DNA of 38,621 nt from Bryobacteraceae bacterium (GCA_019748195.1 JAIEPW010000093.1:1-38621); one strand, 5' to 3'; counted from the first letter of the stretch, positions 7,874 to 17,401 are shown. Notes: generated by a model not told the origin, from the letters alone. Program-made: numbers and translations.

Positions 7874-9157
7874 TCAGCGGGTCAGCCGGTAGATCATCAG
7901 CGCGGCGCGCTTCATCTGCACCGGCATTCGCGGCAGGTCGATCGTCTCGCCGGGCGCGTGCGCGCCGCTGCCGATGGCGCCGAAACCGGAGAGGCTGTCG
8001 ACGAAGGGCGCAACGAACGAAATGTCGCCCGCGCCCCGCAGTGACGGCGGCAGCGCGTCCATTGCCTCCAGGTTCAGATCGCGATTCACGGTGTTCAGTA
8101 TCCGCAGTAGATTGCGGTTGCCGCCCGTGGGCGACATCGGCGGGTAGCCGTCCTCGAACTCGAGAACGGCTTTCGTTCCGGGAAGATGCCGCGCAACGAT
8201 CTCGCGCATCTTGCGCTGCGTGCGAAGCACCTGCTCCTGCGTCAGCGCCCGCAAGTCGCCATGCGCTATTGCCTCGGCCGGCACGATGTTCGCCTTGCTG
8301 GCGGCGGAGATCATGGCGGCGGAGGCGTCGAAGCTCGTCGTGGTTCCTCCCGCGATGAGGCCGGCATTGAACGTCAGGTCCGGCTCGCGGAGCTGTTCCT
8401 GGAAGGCGGTGAGGATGCGAGCCATCTCGTAGATGGCGCCGTAGCCCAGCTTCTCTCCAAAAACTTGAGAGGAGTGTCCGCCGTTGCCGGTGGTGCGCAG
8501 CCGCCAGCCCACGTAGCCGCGCCGCGCGATCGTGGCGAAATCGCGGCCGTCGGTGCGGTGTCCGGCTTCGAACTCCAGCGCCGCATCGGATCGCTTTCCC
8601 GCCTCAATCAGATCGGCTCGAGCCAGCGACAGAGGCTCGCCCGGGGATTCCTCGTCGCCCGTGAGCACGGCGGTGATGCGCGTGCCCTCCAGCGCTCCCG
8701 CGGCGTGGAGCGCCTTCAGCGCGTAAAGCATCACCACCAGCCCGCCCTTCATGTCGTCCACGCCCGGACCTTCGGCGATGTCACCGCGGCGGACGAATTT
8801 CTGGAATGGGCTGGAGGGCTCGAACACGGTGTCCATGTGACCGACCAGCAGCAGCCGCTTCCCTTGCGAGCCCTGGCGCTCCGCGACCAGATGGCCGGCC
8901 CGCTTCAAGCGATCCATGGGAACCCAGCGCACCTGGAATCCGAGAGCTTCAAACTCGGGACGAAGCACGTCCGCTACCCGGCGGACACCTTCCAGGTTCA
9001 TGGTTCCGCTGTTGATGTTGACTACTTTCTCCAACAGCGCGAGGGACTTCGGAAAACCCGCGTCGACGGCGGCGGCAATCTTCTTTTCCACCGGATCGAG
9101 CTGCTGGGCGTTCAGAAGTCCCGCAAGAATCAGGACGGATGCCAGGCGCATCCGCAT
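7874..9157 (-). CDS. Secreted M20-family zinc metallopeptidase (CPG2-like)
   Basis: Exopeptidase of the glutamate carboxypeptidase/ArgE-like M20 family, 427 residues from the chosen start. A signal peptide (MRMRLASVLILAGLLNA) ends before QQLDP. Metal and catalytic residues are visible: H107-M-D109 (GHMDTVF), D134 in GVDDMKGG, E169/E170 in TGDEESPGE, E195 or nearby in EFEAGH, and the late His near 400 in GSGAHAPGE. A dimerisation domain with GNGGHSSQ is inserted. A longer reading to 9235 was rejected because it would overlap the upstream gene and bury the signal peptide. The ATG at 9151 is an equal alternative. Likely degrades peptides or acyl-amino acids outside the cytoplasm. Confidence 0.9.
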   Translation of the reverse strand: MRMRLASVLILAGLLNAQQLDPVEKKIAAAVDAGFPKSLALLEKVVNINSGTMNLEGVRRVADVLRPEFEALGFQVRWVPMDRLKRAGHLVAERQGSQGKRLLLVGHMDTVFEPSSPFQKFVRRGDIAEGPGVDDMKGGLVVMLYALKALHAAGALEGTRITAVLTGDEESPGEPLSLARADLIEAGKRSDAALEFEAGHRTDGRDFATIARRGYVGWRLRTTGNGGHSSQVFGEKLGYGAIYEMARILTAFQEQLREPDLTFNAGLIAGGTTTSFDASAAMISAASKANIVPAEAIAHGDLRALTQEQVLRTQRKMREIVARHLPGTKAVLEFEDGYPPMSPTGGNRNLLRILNTVNRDLNLEAMDALPPSLRGAGDISFVAPFVDSLSGFGAIGSGAHAPGETIDLPRMPVQMKRAALMIYRLTR

Positions 9158-9180
9158 ATGGTATCGGATGCGGGGTCGAG

Positions 9181-9957
9181 TTACCGCCGCATCCGGACGC
9201 GTTGCACGCGGCCGGTGTCGGCATCCACGCGGCACTCGAAGTCATACGTCTGGTTGGACCAGTTGTCGCGACCCATCGCCTGACCGCTCAGGATGGCCCA
9301 CCTCCCGTTGGGACTGGAGTCCGTCTCCTGACTGAAGCGGACATCGATGTTGTAGATGTTGTAGCGGCGCGAAGCCTCCGAGCGGACCGCCTCGCGGCAG
9401 TTGCGGCGAGCGTCGCGCAACTCCGTGACCTGCGGAGCATTGCCGGAGGGAGGCCAGTCTCCCCAGCCGCCACCTGGCCGGTTCGAATCGTTGGGATTAA
9501 CGTTGCCGTCGCGGCCGCCCCTGCCGCTGAAGCGGTCGGCTTGCCAGCGGATCTCGATGACGTAAGTGTCTTCGCCGGAATCGCGATCGCTGATGCGGGC
9601 AGCGAAGCCATTGCTATTCGCGCCCGGCTGTTGAATCATCTGCACATCGCCGCGACCGCCGGTCTTGCGGAAATCGAAGTTAACGATACCGCGGCGCGGC
9701 ATCGGGCTGGTGCACTGGCTGCCGGCATCGCTGCCGGGCCTGCCTCGCAACGTGCGAATTTGCACGCGATCCTGCTGCATCCGGACCTCGGCTTCTTCAT
9801 CAATCCGCAGCCGCAGGGTGCAGGAACCTTCCGTTGCGTTCGGATCGTACTGCTCGAAGTAAGGACGGAAGTCGGCCGGATTGCCGCCCCATTGCGCGTT
9901 CACGGGCATCAGGCCCGCCAGCGCGGCAGTCGAAAGTAGTAGGAACATTGTACGCAT
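9181..9957 (-). CDS. Secreted protein of unknown function
   Basis: 258 residues, not recognised as a named family. The start is fixed by AAGGAG 8 nt before the ATG. A signal peptide (MRTMFLLLSTAALAGLMPVNA) precedes QWGGNPADF. The mature part has an N-terminal beta-rich region, a Gly/Asn/Pro-rich linker (about 145-175), then a C-terminal stretch with RRNCREAVRSEASRRY and DFECRVDADTGRVQRVRM. It carries four mature Cys that could form two disulfides. The M20 gene starts 23 nt after its stop, and it follows the amidohydrolase by 48 nt, so it is probably part of the same transcript of exported proteins. Confidence 0.8.
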   Translation of the reverse strand: MRTMFLLLSTAALAGLMPVNAQWGGNPADFRPYFEQYDPNATEGSCTLRLRIDEEAEVRMQQDRVQIRTLRGRPGSDAGSQCTSPMPRRGIVNFDFRKTGGRGDVQMIQQPGANSNGFAARISDRDSGEDTYVIEIRWQADRFSGRGGRDGNVNPNDSNRPGGGWGDWPPSGNAPQVTELRDARRNCREAVRSEASRRYNIYNIDVRFSQETDSSPNGRWAILSGQAMGRDNWSNQTYDFECRVDADTGRVQRVRMRR

Positions 9958-10005
9958 CGCAGCACTCCTTAACTGGAAATGCTGCAATTCGACTGCCACC
10001 AAGTT

Positions 10006-11661
10006 TCAGGATTCGTAGACCCAGCGTCCGCCGGCCATGGTGCGTTCGATCGGAATCTTCACCAGACTGAGTGGATCTTCGCGGAACGGGTCGCGCCCGA
10101 GCACCACCAGATCCGCGAGCTTCCCTGCTTCGATGGAGCCTTTGTGTTTCTCCTCGAAGGAGGCGTACGCGCCGTGCAAGGTGCCGACGCGGATCGCCTC
10201 CTCCAGGCGGATCTTCTGCCGGGGACCCCACACGTTGCCCTTGCTGTCGGTGCGTGTCACTTCCGATTGCAGGGCCATCATCGGCTCGAACGGTCCGGGT
10301 GGATAGTCGGAGGCCTGCGTCGCCATCACGCCGGCGTCCAGGAAGCTGCGCAGCGCGAACATGCGATTCAGCCGCTCGGCGCCGTATTCGGCCATCTTTT
10401 CCCCGTGATAGTAGACGTACGTTGAAAACGGCGTGGGGATCGCGCCCAGCGCCTGGATCCGGCGCACCAGGGCGGAAGTAATCATGGTGCAGTGCTCCAG
10501 CCGGAAGCGCGGATCGCGGCGCGGAAACTCGCGATGCAGGCGTTCGTACACGCGCAAGGTCAGGTCGATGGCGTAATCGCCGTTGCAATGCGTGCCGATC
10601 TGCCAGCCCGCCTGATGGGCCTTGCGAGCCTGCTCGTAGAGCTGGTCCTCGGGTGTGACGAGGATGCCGTAATCGTCGGGACGCCCGATGTAGGGTTCGG
10701 CCAGGCGGGCGGTGCGTTCCGAGATGGAGCCGTCGCACATCAGCTTCACGCCGCCCACGCGGACCCATTCATTGCCCAGCCCGGTGCGAATGCCCGCCGC
10801 GGTCATGCGATCCAGATTCGCCTGCCCGAGGAAACAATAAACGCGGAGGTTCAGTTCGCCCGCTTCGAGCGCGTCCTGATAGGCGCGAAGGTCCTCCGGC
10901 GAGCCGCCGGTGTCATGCACGCTGGTGATGCCCGCGCGGGTCATCATGCCGGAGATGATCTTCACGCCTTCCCTGCGATCGTCACGGGTGTAGGCGGAGG
11001 GGATGCGACGCAGGAAAGGAGCGCGAGCGGTTTCCCGCAAGCCCCCGGTCAGCCGCCCGGAGGAGTCGCGATCCAGGTGGCCGCCGGGCGGGTCCGGGGT
11101 GCGGTCGTTGACGTCGGCGATCTGCATCGCCTTGGAATTCACGTAGGCGGTGTGGCCGCCGCGATGAGTGACCATCACCGGATGATCCGGGGCGGCCGCA
11201 TCCAGGTCCGTCCGGTTCAGCTTGCGTCCATCCGCGGTCTTGGTGTCGTCGTACTTGAAGCCCAGCACCCACTGCCCCGCGGGAGTTTTCGCCGCCTTGG
11301 CGCGGATGGCGGACTGGATGTCCGCAATGGACCGAAGGTCGCAATCCACTTCGCGAAGATGGCTGAGCCCGGAACTCGCCGGGTGGCTGTGGGCGTCGAT
11401 AAAACCGGGCAGCACGGTCTTGCCGCCCATGTCGGCCTGCCGCGTGCGGGCGGAGGCAAGGGCTCGGACTTCCTGGTTCGATCCCACGGCCAGGAAGCGC
11501 CCGCCGGCGATGGCCACCGCCTGCGCCCGCGGGTTCGCGGCGTCCACCGTGAAGATGTTCGCGTTGTACAGGATCAACTCCGGGGTGAGGACGCCCGCCC
11601 GTGAGACCAGCGGCGCGGCGCAAGAGCTGAGAAACGCGCGGCGCGAAGAGGCTCGCATCAT
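10006..11661 (-). CDS. Tat-exported amidohydrolase (Amidohydro_3 / YtcJ type)
   Basis: Metal-dependent hydrolase of 551 residues. The N-terminus SSRRAFLSSCAAPLVSRA is a twin-arginine-type signal; Cys14 could even act as a lipobox-like residue, but the fit is weak. The composite beta-sandwich precedes the barrel metal site H91-x-H93 (GFIDAHSHP). Later motifs GGHTAYVNSKA, MCDGSISERTA, GTHCNGDYAID, RLEHC and ATQASDYP are those of the YtcJ-like family, and the C-terminus closes with GKLADLVVLGRDPF. Substrate unknown; relatives hydrolyse amides or related bonds. A TATAAT lies 8 nt before the first ATG and no SD is present, so the mRNA is probably almost leaderless. Confidence 0.9.
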   Translation of the reverse strand: MMRASSRRAFLSSCAAPLVSRAGVLTPELILYNANIFTVDAANPRAQAVAIAGGRFLAVGSNQEVRALASARTRQADMGGKTVLPGFIDAHSHPASSGLSHLREVDCDLRSIADIQSAIRAKAAKTPAGQWVLGFKYDDTKTADGRKLNRTDLDAAAPDHPVMVTHRGGHTAYVNSKAMQIADVNDRTPDPPGGHLDRDSSGRLTGGLRETARAPFLRRIPSAYTRDDRREGVKIISGMMTRAGITSVHDTGGSPEDLRAYQDALEAGELNLRVYCFLGQANLDRMTAAGIRTGLGNEWVRVGGVKLMCDGSISERTARLAEPYIGRPDDYGILVTPEDQLYEQARKAHQAGWQIGTHCNGDYAIDLTLRVYERLHREFPRRDPRFRLEHCTMITSALVRRIQALGAIPTPFSTYVYYHGEKMAEYGAERLNRMFALRSFLDAGVMATQASDYPPGPFEPMMALQSEVTRTDSKGNVWGPRQKIRLEEAIRVGTLHGAYASFEEKHKGSIEAGKLADLVVLGRDPFREDPLSLVKIPIERTMAGGRWVYES

Positions 11662-11669
11662 GGCGAGCG

Positions 11670-11675
11670 ATTATA
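11670..11675 (-). promoter_or_regulatory. Consensus -10 (TATAAT) 8 nt before the amidohydrolase start
   Basis: GG-TATAAT is a perfect -10 on the minus strand ending 8 nt before the ATG at 11661. No good -35 is seen. It overlaps the gap and 3' end of the M23 gene, so the amidohydrolase can be transcribed separately. Confidence 0.5.
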
Positions 11676-11681
11676 CCGGAA

Positions 11682-12473
11682 TTACTGCTCGGGCTCGACG
11701 GCGACGCTGTCCCGAATCAGTTCCCGCCGGAGCAGTTCAGTCAGCAGCGGAAACGGATTCAGGATCCCGGCGTGCTTCCACCATCCCTCCTCGGGCCGCG
11801 CCTTCAAGATCTGGAAGTGCAGGTGTGGAGAGGTATAGCGCGCGTTTCCGGTGTTGCCCACATAGCCGATCACATCGCCGCGGCGGACCGCCTGGCCCTC
11901 GGCGATCCCGGGGGCGTACCCGTCCAGATGGGCGTAATAGAAGCGGTAGTTGCGCGTCTCGTCCGCCAGGTACAGCGTGGCGCCGCCCAGGCGATTGTGG
12001 TGGATCTTCTCCACCACGCCGTCCACCACCGCCAGCAGCGGAGCGCCGATGGGACGGAAGATGTCGATGGCGTAGTGCACCAGGCCGCTCCGCCGCCGGT
12101 GGAAGAACGAATTCTGCAAATCGGAAGGTGTCAGATCACTGAGCGGGGCGACCATCGGCGGCAGCTCATCAAACGCCGGATTCGCAACCGCCCAGCGCGA
12201 AAACGCAGCAGCAATCCGGCGGTTTCGCGGCCGTACCGGCTTACGGGACGCCGCCCGTTGAATTTTCGGCGCCGTCTTGTTGCGGACGATCGCTTTGCCC
12301 GTCCGCGGCGCAACCGAAACCGCCTTGGCGCGCGGCTTGGCCTTCGCCGCCGCTTTCACGGGAGTGGGCTTTCCCGCGGCCTTGGCGGACGCCGACAATG
12401 CTCCCGCCGCCAGAAACAGCCCTGCAAGGCATGCCACCAGCCCGGGTCCGAAGGTGACGCGGTTCCTTCGCAC
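11682..12473 (-). CDS. Secreted M23 (LytM-type) murein endopeptidase
   Basis: Peptidoglycan DD-endopeptidase-like protein of 263 residues from GTG 12473. A short basic start and hydrophobic signal (GPGLVACLAGLFLAAGALSASA) lead into a long Lys/Ala/Pro/Arg-rich linker (about 36-90) that may bind anionic wall polymer. The C-terminal M23 domain keeps the zinc ligands: H-x3-D in HYAID, a central His in FYYAHLD, and the H-x-H pair in SPHLHFQI. The residues for catalysis are intact, unlike in EnvC-type activators. A TTG at 12491 would add six residues but has no signals. The GTG has a TATGCT -10 box 8 nt upstream. The gene is divergent from uvrA. Confidence 0.88.
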   Translation of the reverse strand: MRRNRVTFGPGLVACLAGLFLAAGALSASAKAAGKPTPVKAAAKAKPRAKAVSVAPRTGKAIVRNKTAPKIQRAASRKPVRPRNRRIAAAFSRWAVANPAFDELPPMVAPLSDLTPSDLQNSFFHRRRSGLVHYAIDIFRPIGAPLLAVVDGVVEKIHHNRLGGATLYLADETRNYRFYYAHLDGYAPGIAEGQAVRRGDVIGYVGNTGNARYTSPHLHFQILKARPEEGWWKHAGILNPFPLLTELLRRELIRDSVAVEPEQ

Positions 12474-12481
12474 GGTTTTCC

Positions 12482-12487
12482 AGCATA
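12482..12487 (-). promoter_or_regulatory. Extended -10 box 8 nt before the M23 peptidase start
   Basis: TGG-TATGCT ends 8 nt before GTG 12473. It supports the GTG as start and a near-leaderless transcript. No clear -35. Confidence 0.4.
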
Positions 12488-12562
12488 CCAAGCCAATGCT
12501 GTAGGGCGCGACCCCGGTTCATGAGAAAATAGAGAGTTCGCCTCCCTTCCGGATCCCATCCT

Positions 12563-15310
12563 ATGCTGCGACAAATTACCGTCCACGGCGCGCGCCAACA
12601 TAACCTCAAGAACATCGACGTGCAGATCCCGCGCAACTCGCTCACGGTGATTACGGGATTAAGCGGGTCTGGGAAGAGTTCCCTCGCGTTCGACACGATT
12701 TACGCCGAAGGACAGCGGCGCTACGTGGAGACCCTCTCGCCTTACGCCCGGCAGTTCCTCGATCAGATGGAGCGTCCCGATGTGGACTCAATCGACGGGC
12801 TCAGCCCCGCGATTTCCATCGAGCAGAAGACCACCAGCCGCAGCCCCCGCTCCACCGTGGGAACGGTAACGGAAATCTACGACTACCTGCGCGTCCTTTA
12901 CTCCTCCATCGGCGTTCCGCATTGCCCGGAATGCGGCCTGGAGATCGCGCGGCAGACCGCGGATCAGATTCTGGAGCAGATCCTCGCCCTGCGCCAGGAC
13001 GAACGGGTGATGATCCTGGCGCCAATGGTTCGCGGCCGCAAAGGGGAGTACAAGAAGGAGCTTGAGAAGCTTGCCCGGCAAGGGTTTGTACGAGCGCGGA
13101 TTGACGGCGTACTGCGATCCCTGGATGAAGAAATTACACTGGACCGGCGCAAGAATCACACCATCGAGGTAGTGGTCGACCGGCTTCTCATCAAGCCGGG
13201 AATCGAAAAGCGTTTGGAAGCCTCCATCCAGACCGCCACCAAGATGGCCAACGGGCTGGTTCAGGTGGCGGTGGTGAATGGAGAGGAGCGCCTGTTTTCG
13301 CAGAAACTCGCCTGCCCGCAATGCGGCGCAAGCGTGCCCGAACTGGAGCCGCGGTCATTCTCCTTCAACAGCCCGTTCGGAGCGTGCGAGGCTTGCTCCG
13401 GCCTCGGCAGCAAGTGGAGCTTCGACCCGCTGAAGGTGATCGTGGATTCGTCCAAGCCCCTGTTCGACGGCGGCCTGGGACCCGGGGCCAGCTCCAGCTA
13501 CATGAGCCAGCGGCTGACGGATCTGGCGGCCAAGAGCAAAATCCCCATTCAGAAGCCGTTCGGCGAGTTGACCAAGAAAGCACAGGCGACCCTGCTGAAC
13601 GGATCGAACGGCACGCCGGGAATTCTGGGGATTCTGGACGAAACTTACCAGGAGGCGAGCGCCGGATATCGCGACTGGCTGATGGACTACATGTCGCCCG
13701 CCACCTGCCCGGTGTGCGGCGGCAAGCGGCTGAAACCGTCCAGCCTGGCGGTTCGCGTGAAGGGCATCTCCATCGTGGAGTTCACCGCGATGTCCGTGGT
13801 CCGCGCCCTGCCCGCGGCGCGCGCCTGGGAGCTCACCGATCGCGAGCGACAGGTGGCGGGACGAGTGGTGGAGGAGATCAGCAACCGGCTGGGATTCCTG
13901 GAAGCCGTCGGGCTGGGTTACCTGAGCCTCGATCGCTCCTCGGCCACCCTCTCGGGAGGCGAGGCGCAGCGCATCCGCCTGGCGACCCAGATCGGCTCCA
14001 AGCTGCGGGGCGTTCTGTACGTGCTGGATGAGCCATCCATCGGATTGCATCCCCGCGACAATGACAAGCTGCTGGATACGCTGACCACGCTCCGTGACCT
14101 GGGAAACACCGTTCTGGTGGTGGAGCACGACGCCGAAACCATCGAGCGCGCCGACTACGTAATCGACCTCGGACCCGGCGCGGGCCGGCTGGGCGGCGGT
14201 CTGGTAGCCCAGGGCACGCCGAAGGAAATCGAATTGTCGCCGGAGTCGCTGACCGGGCAATACTTGTCGGGCGCGCGCAGGATTCCCGCCCCGGCCTCGC
14301 GCCGCAAGCCCTCGCATGGAAAGCTGGTGATCCGGGGCGCGGCCGAGCACAACCTGAAGAACGCCGATGCCGAGTTCCCGCTGGGCCTCCTCACCGTGGT
14401 CACCGGTGTCAGTGGAAGCGGGAAGTCCACGCTGGTGAACGACATCCTGTACCGCGCGCTGGCCGCTCATGTGTGGGGTTCGCGCACCGAGCCCGGCGCC
14501 CACGGCGCCATGGAAGGCCTGGAGCTGGTGGACAAAGTGATCGACATCGACCAGTCGGCCATCGGCCGCACGCCGCGATCCAATCCCGCGACTTATACCG
14601 GTGTGTTTACTCCCATCCGCGATCTGTTCGCGATGCTTCCCGAAGCTCGCGAGCGCGGCTACAAGCCCGGCCGCTTCAGCTTTAATGTCAAGGGCGGGCG
14701 CTGCGAAGCCTGCCAGGGCGACGGATTGAAGCGCATCGAAATGAACTTCCTGCCGGACGTCTTTGTCACCTGCGACGTCTGCCGCGGCCGCCGCTATAAC
14801 TACGAGACGCTGCAGGTGAAGTATCGCGGTTATTCCATCGCGGACCTGCTGGAAGCCACCGTGGAGGAAGCGCTGGGCGCGCTCGAGAACATTCCCCAGA
14901 TCAAGAACAAGCTCGAGACCCTGGTCGAGGTCGGGCTGGGATATATTCACCTGGGCCAGTCGTCGACGACACTTTCCGGCGGCGAGGCGCAGCGCATCAA
15001 ACTGGCGCGGGAATTGAGCAGGCGGCAGACCGGCAAAACCGTCTACATTCTGGACGAACCCACCACCGGACTTCACTTCGAGGACGTTCGCAAGCTGCTG
15101 GACGTGCTGCAACGCCTGGTGGACCTGGGCAACACCGTCATCATCATCGAGCATCATCTGGATGTCGTCAAGGCGGCGGACTGGATCATCGACCTGGGCC
15201 CCGAAGGAGGCGATCGCGGCGGGCATATCGTGGCGGCGGGCACCCCCGAACAGATCGTGAAAGCACGCAAGGGTCACACCGCGCAGGCGCTGTCCAAGGT
15301 CCTGCGGTGA
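12563..15310 (+). CDS. uvrA: Excinuclease ABC subunit A
   Basis: DNA-damage sensor ATPase of nucleotide excision repair, 915 residues, acting with UvrB and UvrC. Two ABC modules: Walker [10 protein letters not shown] (K38) and GVSGSGKST (K621). The signatures are [14 protein letters not shown] and [14 protein letters not shown], followed by [12 protein letters not shown] and [12 protein letters not shown]. Zinc modules are visible as CPECG, CPQCG with CEACSG, and CEACQGDG with CDVCRG. The length is close to the usual 940. The ATG begins [19 protein letters not shown], the canonical UvrA start. The next gene starts 20 nt after the stop, so an operon is likely. No obvious LexA-type site was recognised upstream. 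Confidence 0.98.
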   Translation: MLRQITVHGARQHNLKNIDVQIPRNSLTVITGLSGSGKSSLAFDTIYAEGQRRYVETLSPYARQFLDQMERPDVDSIDGLSPAISIEQKTTSRSPRSTVGTVTEIYDYLRVLYSSIGVPHCPECGLEIARQTADQILEQILALRQDERVMILAPMVRGRKGEYKKELEKLARQGFVRARIDGVLRSLDEEITLDRRKNHTIEVVVDRLLIKPGIEKRLEASIQTATKMANGLVQVAVVNGEERLFSQKLACPQCGASVPELEPRSFSFNSPFGACEACSGLGSKWSFDPLKVIVDSSKPLFDGGLGPGASSSYMSQRLTDLAAKSKIPIQKPFGELTKKAQATLLNGSNGTPGILGILDETYQEASAGYRDWLMDYMSPATCPVCGGKRLKPSSLAVRVKGISIVEFTAMSVVRALPAARAWELTDRERQVAGRVVEEISNRLGFLEAVGLGYLSLDRSSATLSGGEAQRIRLATQIGSKLRGVLYVLDEPSIGLHPRDNDKLLDTLTTLRDLGNTVLVVEHDAETIERADYVIDLGPGAGRLGGGLVAQGTPKEIELSPESLTGQYLSGARRIPAPASRRKPSHGKLVIRGAAEHNLKNADAEFPLGLLTVVTGVSGSGKSTLVNDILYRALAAHVWGSRTEPGAHGAMEGLELVDKVIDIDQSAIGRTPRSNPATYTGVFTPIRDLFAMLPEARERGYKPGRFSFNVKGGRCEACQGDGLKRIEMNFLPDVFVTCDVCRGRRYNYETLQVKYRGYSIADLLEATVEEALGALENIPQIKNKLETLVEVGLGYIHLGQSSTTLSGGEAQRIKLARELSRRQTGKTVYILDEPTTGLHFEDVRKLLDVLQRLVDLGNTVIIIEHHLDVVKAADWIIDLGPEGGDRGGHIVAAGTPEQIVKARKGHTAQALSKVLR

Positions 15311-15330
15311 TCTAAACTAAATGGAATCCC

Positions 15331-16290
15331 GTGAGCAAATACCGCCACACGCCGCTCGAATTCGACAGGCTTTCCACCATCCCGATCGCGGATCGGGGCG
15401 GCAAAGTGCAGGTCCAGCACTTCGCCAGGCCGCATCAGAAAGGCGCCGGCTTCGCCGCCTGGCTGGATTCCCTGCCGAAAATACTGGCTGCCGATTCCCT
15501 GCGCGCGATCGCGGAGGCGATCCGCGGCGCCCGGCGGCGGAATCGGGCCATACTCTGGGGCATCGGCGGCCACGTGGTGAAAGTCGGCCTCGCGCCCGTG
15601 CTGCTCGACCTGATGCGCCGCGGCTACGCGAACGGATTCGTGATGAACGGCGCGGCCTCCATTCACGACTTCGAGATCGCCATCGCGGGCGCGACCAGCG
15701 AGGACGTGGAAGCGGTCCTGCCTGACGGCCGATTCGGAACGGCGGAGGAAACCGGCCGCGAGATGAACGCCGCGATCGCCCAGGGCGCGGCGGTGAATGC
15801 CGGCATGGGCGAGGCCCTTGGCGCGCGGCTGGAATCGCTGGCCGACCCGCGTTTCGCCGGTGACAGCATCCTGCTGGGCGCCTATCGCGCCGGCATTCCC
15901 GTCACCGTTCATGTAGCCGTGGGAACCGATACACCGCATACGCACCCGGCGGCCGACGGCGCGGCCATCGGCGCCGCCACGCATCGCGACTTCCGGCTGC
16001 TGTGCTCCCTGGCGCGGGACCTCGACAACGGCGGCGTGTATCTGAACGTCGGTTCCGCGGTGGTGCTGCCGGAAGTGTTCCTGAAGGCCGTTTCCGTCGT
16101 CCGCAATCTGCAGCATCCCCTGGCGAACTTCACCACCGTCAACTTCGATTTCCTCCAGCATTACCGCCCGGTGACCAACGTGGTGAACCGGCCCCATTCC
16201 AAGGCCGGCGGGAAAGGATATTCAATCACCGGGCATCATGAGCTGACGGTGCCGCTGCTGGCGGCGATTCTGATCGAAAGCGAATCATGA
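15331..16290 (+). CDS. Conserved protein of unknown function, uvrA-linked
   Basis: 319 residues starting with GTG (MSKYRHTPLEFDRL), 20 nt after uvrA and overlapping the CPBP gene by 4 nt. The reading is collinear and well conserved in style, with strong motifs: ILWGIGGHVVKVGLAPVLLD, FVMNGAASIHDFEIA, TSEDVEAVLPDGRFGTAEETG, VAVGTDTPHTHP and LNVGSAVVLPEVFLKAV. Glycine-rich loops after beta-strands suggest a Rossmann-like nucleotide-binding fold, and His/Asp-rich loops could hold a metal or substrate. A distant relation to the deoxyhypusine synthase superfamily is possible, but I could not confirm the catalytic lysine region. There is no signal peptide, so it should be cytoplasmic. Confidence 0.85.
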   Translation: MSKYRHTPLEFDRLSTIPIADRGGKVQVQHFARPHQKGAGFAAWLDSLPKILAADSLRAIAEAIRGARRRNRAILWGIGGHVVKVGLAPVLLDLMRRGYANGFVMNGAASIHDFEIAIAGATSEDVEAVLPDGRFGTAEETGREMNAAIAQGAAVNAGMGEALGARLESLADPRFAGDSILLGAYRAGIPVTVHVAVGTDTPHTHPAADGAAIGAATHRDFRLLCSLARDLDNGGVYLNVGSAVVLPEVFLKAVSVVRNLQHPLANFTTVNFDFLQHYRPVTNVVNRPHSKAGGKGYSITGHHELTVPLLAAILIESES

Positions 16291-17003
16291 CGCCGAGGGG
16301 CACTGACGAGCGGGCATTCTGGGGCTTTGAAGACGTCCTGCTGTTTTTTGGACTTTCGCTCCCCGCGCTGCTGCTGGCGAACCTGCTGGTGCGCCTGATG
16401 CAGTGGACGCTTCCCGGCGTGTTCTCCACCAAGGCGATGCAAGTGCTTCCGATGCAGTTCGTCTTTTACCTGCTGCTGTTCTCGATCCTGTGGATTCTGA
16501 TGCGGACCCGCTACCAGCGTCCCGTGCTCAGATCGCTGGGCTGGACCTACCCATTCCCGTGGCGCTGGACCATCATGCTGCTGGGACCCGTGCTCGCGTT
16601 TTCGCTTTCGGCCCTCGGCGCCGCGCTGAAAGCCCCCGTGCTGCCGATGGCCTTCGACGAGATGGCGCACGACCGGACCTCCGTGATCCTGCTCGGACTC
16701 TTCGTCACCACGCTGGGACCCATCTGCGAAGAGGTGGTATTCCGCGGATTCCTGTACCCGGTGATCGCCGGCGTGGCGGGGGCGGCGGCGGGGATTGTCT
16801 CCGCCGCGCTCATCTTTGGAATGCTGCACGGGCCTCAATACTCCTGGTCCTGGCAGCACGTGGTGGTGGTCTCAGCCGCCGGAATCGCGTTCGGCTTCGT
16901 CCGCTGGTTCACCGGATCCACCGCCGCCTCGGCCTTGCTGCACGCCACCTACAACCTGACGGTCTTCGCCGGATTCCTGGTGCAGACCGGCTGGCGATCC
17001 TGA
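16287..17003 (+). CDS. CPBP (CAAX-like) family intramembrane metalloprotease
   Basis: Polytopic membrane protein of 238 residues with about six hydrophobic segments. It carries the three CPBP motifs: E148-E149-x3-R153 (CEEVVFRGF), F177-x3-H181 (FGMLH) and H219-x3-N223 (HATYN). All putative zinc and catalytic residues are present, so it should be an active Abi/CPBP protease rather than a degenerate one. The start ATG overlaps the stop of the upstream gene (ATGA). The last 132 nt overlap the end of a convergent gene. The substrate is unknown. Confidence 0.92.
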   Translation: MTPRGTDERAFWGFEDVLLFFGLSLPALLLANLLVRLMQWTLPGVFSTKAMQVLPMQFVFYLLLFSILWILMRTRYQRPVLRSLGWTYPFPWRWTIMLLGPVLAFSLSALGAALKAPVLPMAFDEMAHDRTSVILLGLFVTTLGPICEEVVFRGFLYPVIAGVAGAAAGIVSAALIFGMLHGPQYSWSWQHVVVVSAAGIAFGFVRWFTGSTAASALLHATYNLTVFAGFLVQTGWRS

Positions 17004-17354
17004 TCTCGCCTGGACGCACCGGATCTGCGCCTCGATGGCTGCCGTCGGCGGCGCTTGCGCCGGGTAGCGCCCGTGCGATACAGGCCAGTGATCCGCTTCC
17101 AGCACCCAAACGAAACCGCTGCCCTCCCGCGACACGCGAACTGCGTCCGCGCGCTCGCCCTCCGGGAAGCGGCTGCAGCGCCCGCGCGCATAACCGGTAT
17201 TGCAGCAATCCTCCATCGTCCGCGCGCCGGGTTGCGGCTCGTTCGAAGGCGCGCTGCACCATCCCCGGTATCCCGTCCCCAGCGGCAGACGCGGCGGCTG
17301 CATCCAGGATGTCGAGCTCATGGGCTCCGTGGGTGTGAAGAACGGACAAGCCAC
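16872..17354 (-). CDS. Small cysteine-rich conserved hypothetical protein
   Basis: About 160 residues from GTG 17354; a TTG at 17363 adds three residues. It is judged real because of its compact motif-like N-terminal half: ACPFFTPTEP, RLPLGTGYRGWC, CCNTGYARGRCSRFP, ADAVRVS and VWVLEADHWPVSHG. The Cys pattern (C3, C33, C50/C51, C60) could hold a metal or Fe-S cluster. I recall similar uncharacterised Acidobacterial proteins, but this is unverified. The C-terminal part, opposite the CPBP gene, is of low-complexity Gly/Gln/Arg character and may be non-conserved run-on. A TACAAT lies 9 nt before the GTG. It is divergent from the TPR gene by about 47 nt. Confidence 0.6.
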   Translation of the reverse strand: MACPFFTPTEPMSSTSWMQPPRLPLGTGYRGWCSAPSNEPQPGARTMEDCCNTGYARGRCSRFPEGERADAVRVSREGSGFVWVLEADHWPVSHGRYPAQAPPTAAIEAQIRCVQARSGSPAGLHQESGEDRQVVGGVQQGRGGGGSGEPADEAERDSGG

Positions 17355-17363
17355 TCGCTTCAA

Positions 17364-17369
17364 ATTGTA
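17364..17369 (-). promoter_or_regulatory. -10 box 9 nt before the cysteine-rich protein start
   Basis: TACAAT on the minus strand, directly before TTG 17363 and 9 nt before GTG 17354. Because a transcript would begin 6-7 nt downstream of the box, the GTG is the better start. Confidence 0.35.
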
Positions 17370-17401
17370 GCGGTGCGCCTGCTACCCTGACCACTGACCC
17401 T

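Noticed and set aside
13355-15277. 640-codon minus-strand ORF opposite uvrA
   Set aside because: Mirror frame of uvrA with no domain; uvrA motifs are intact across the same region.
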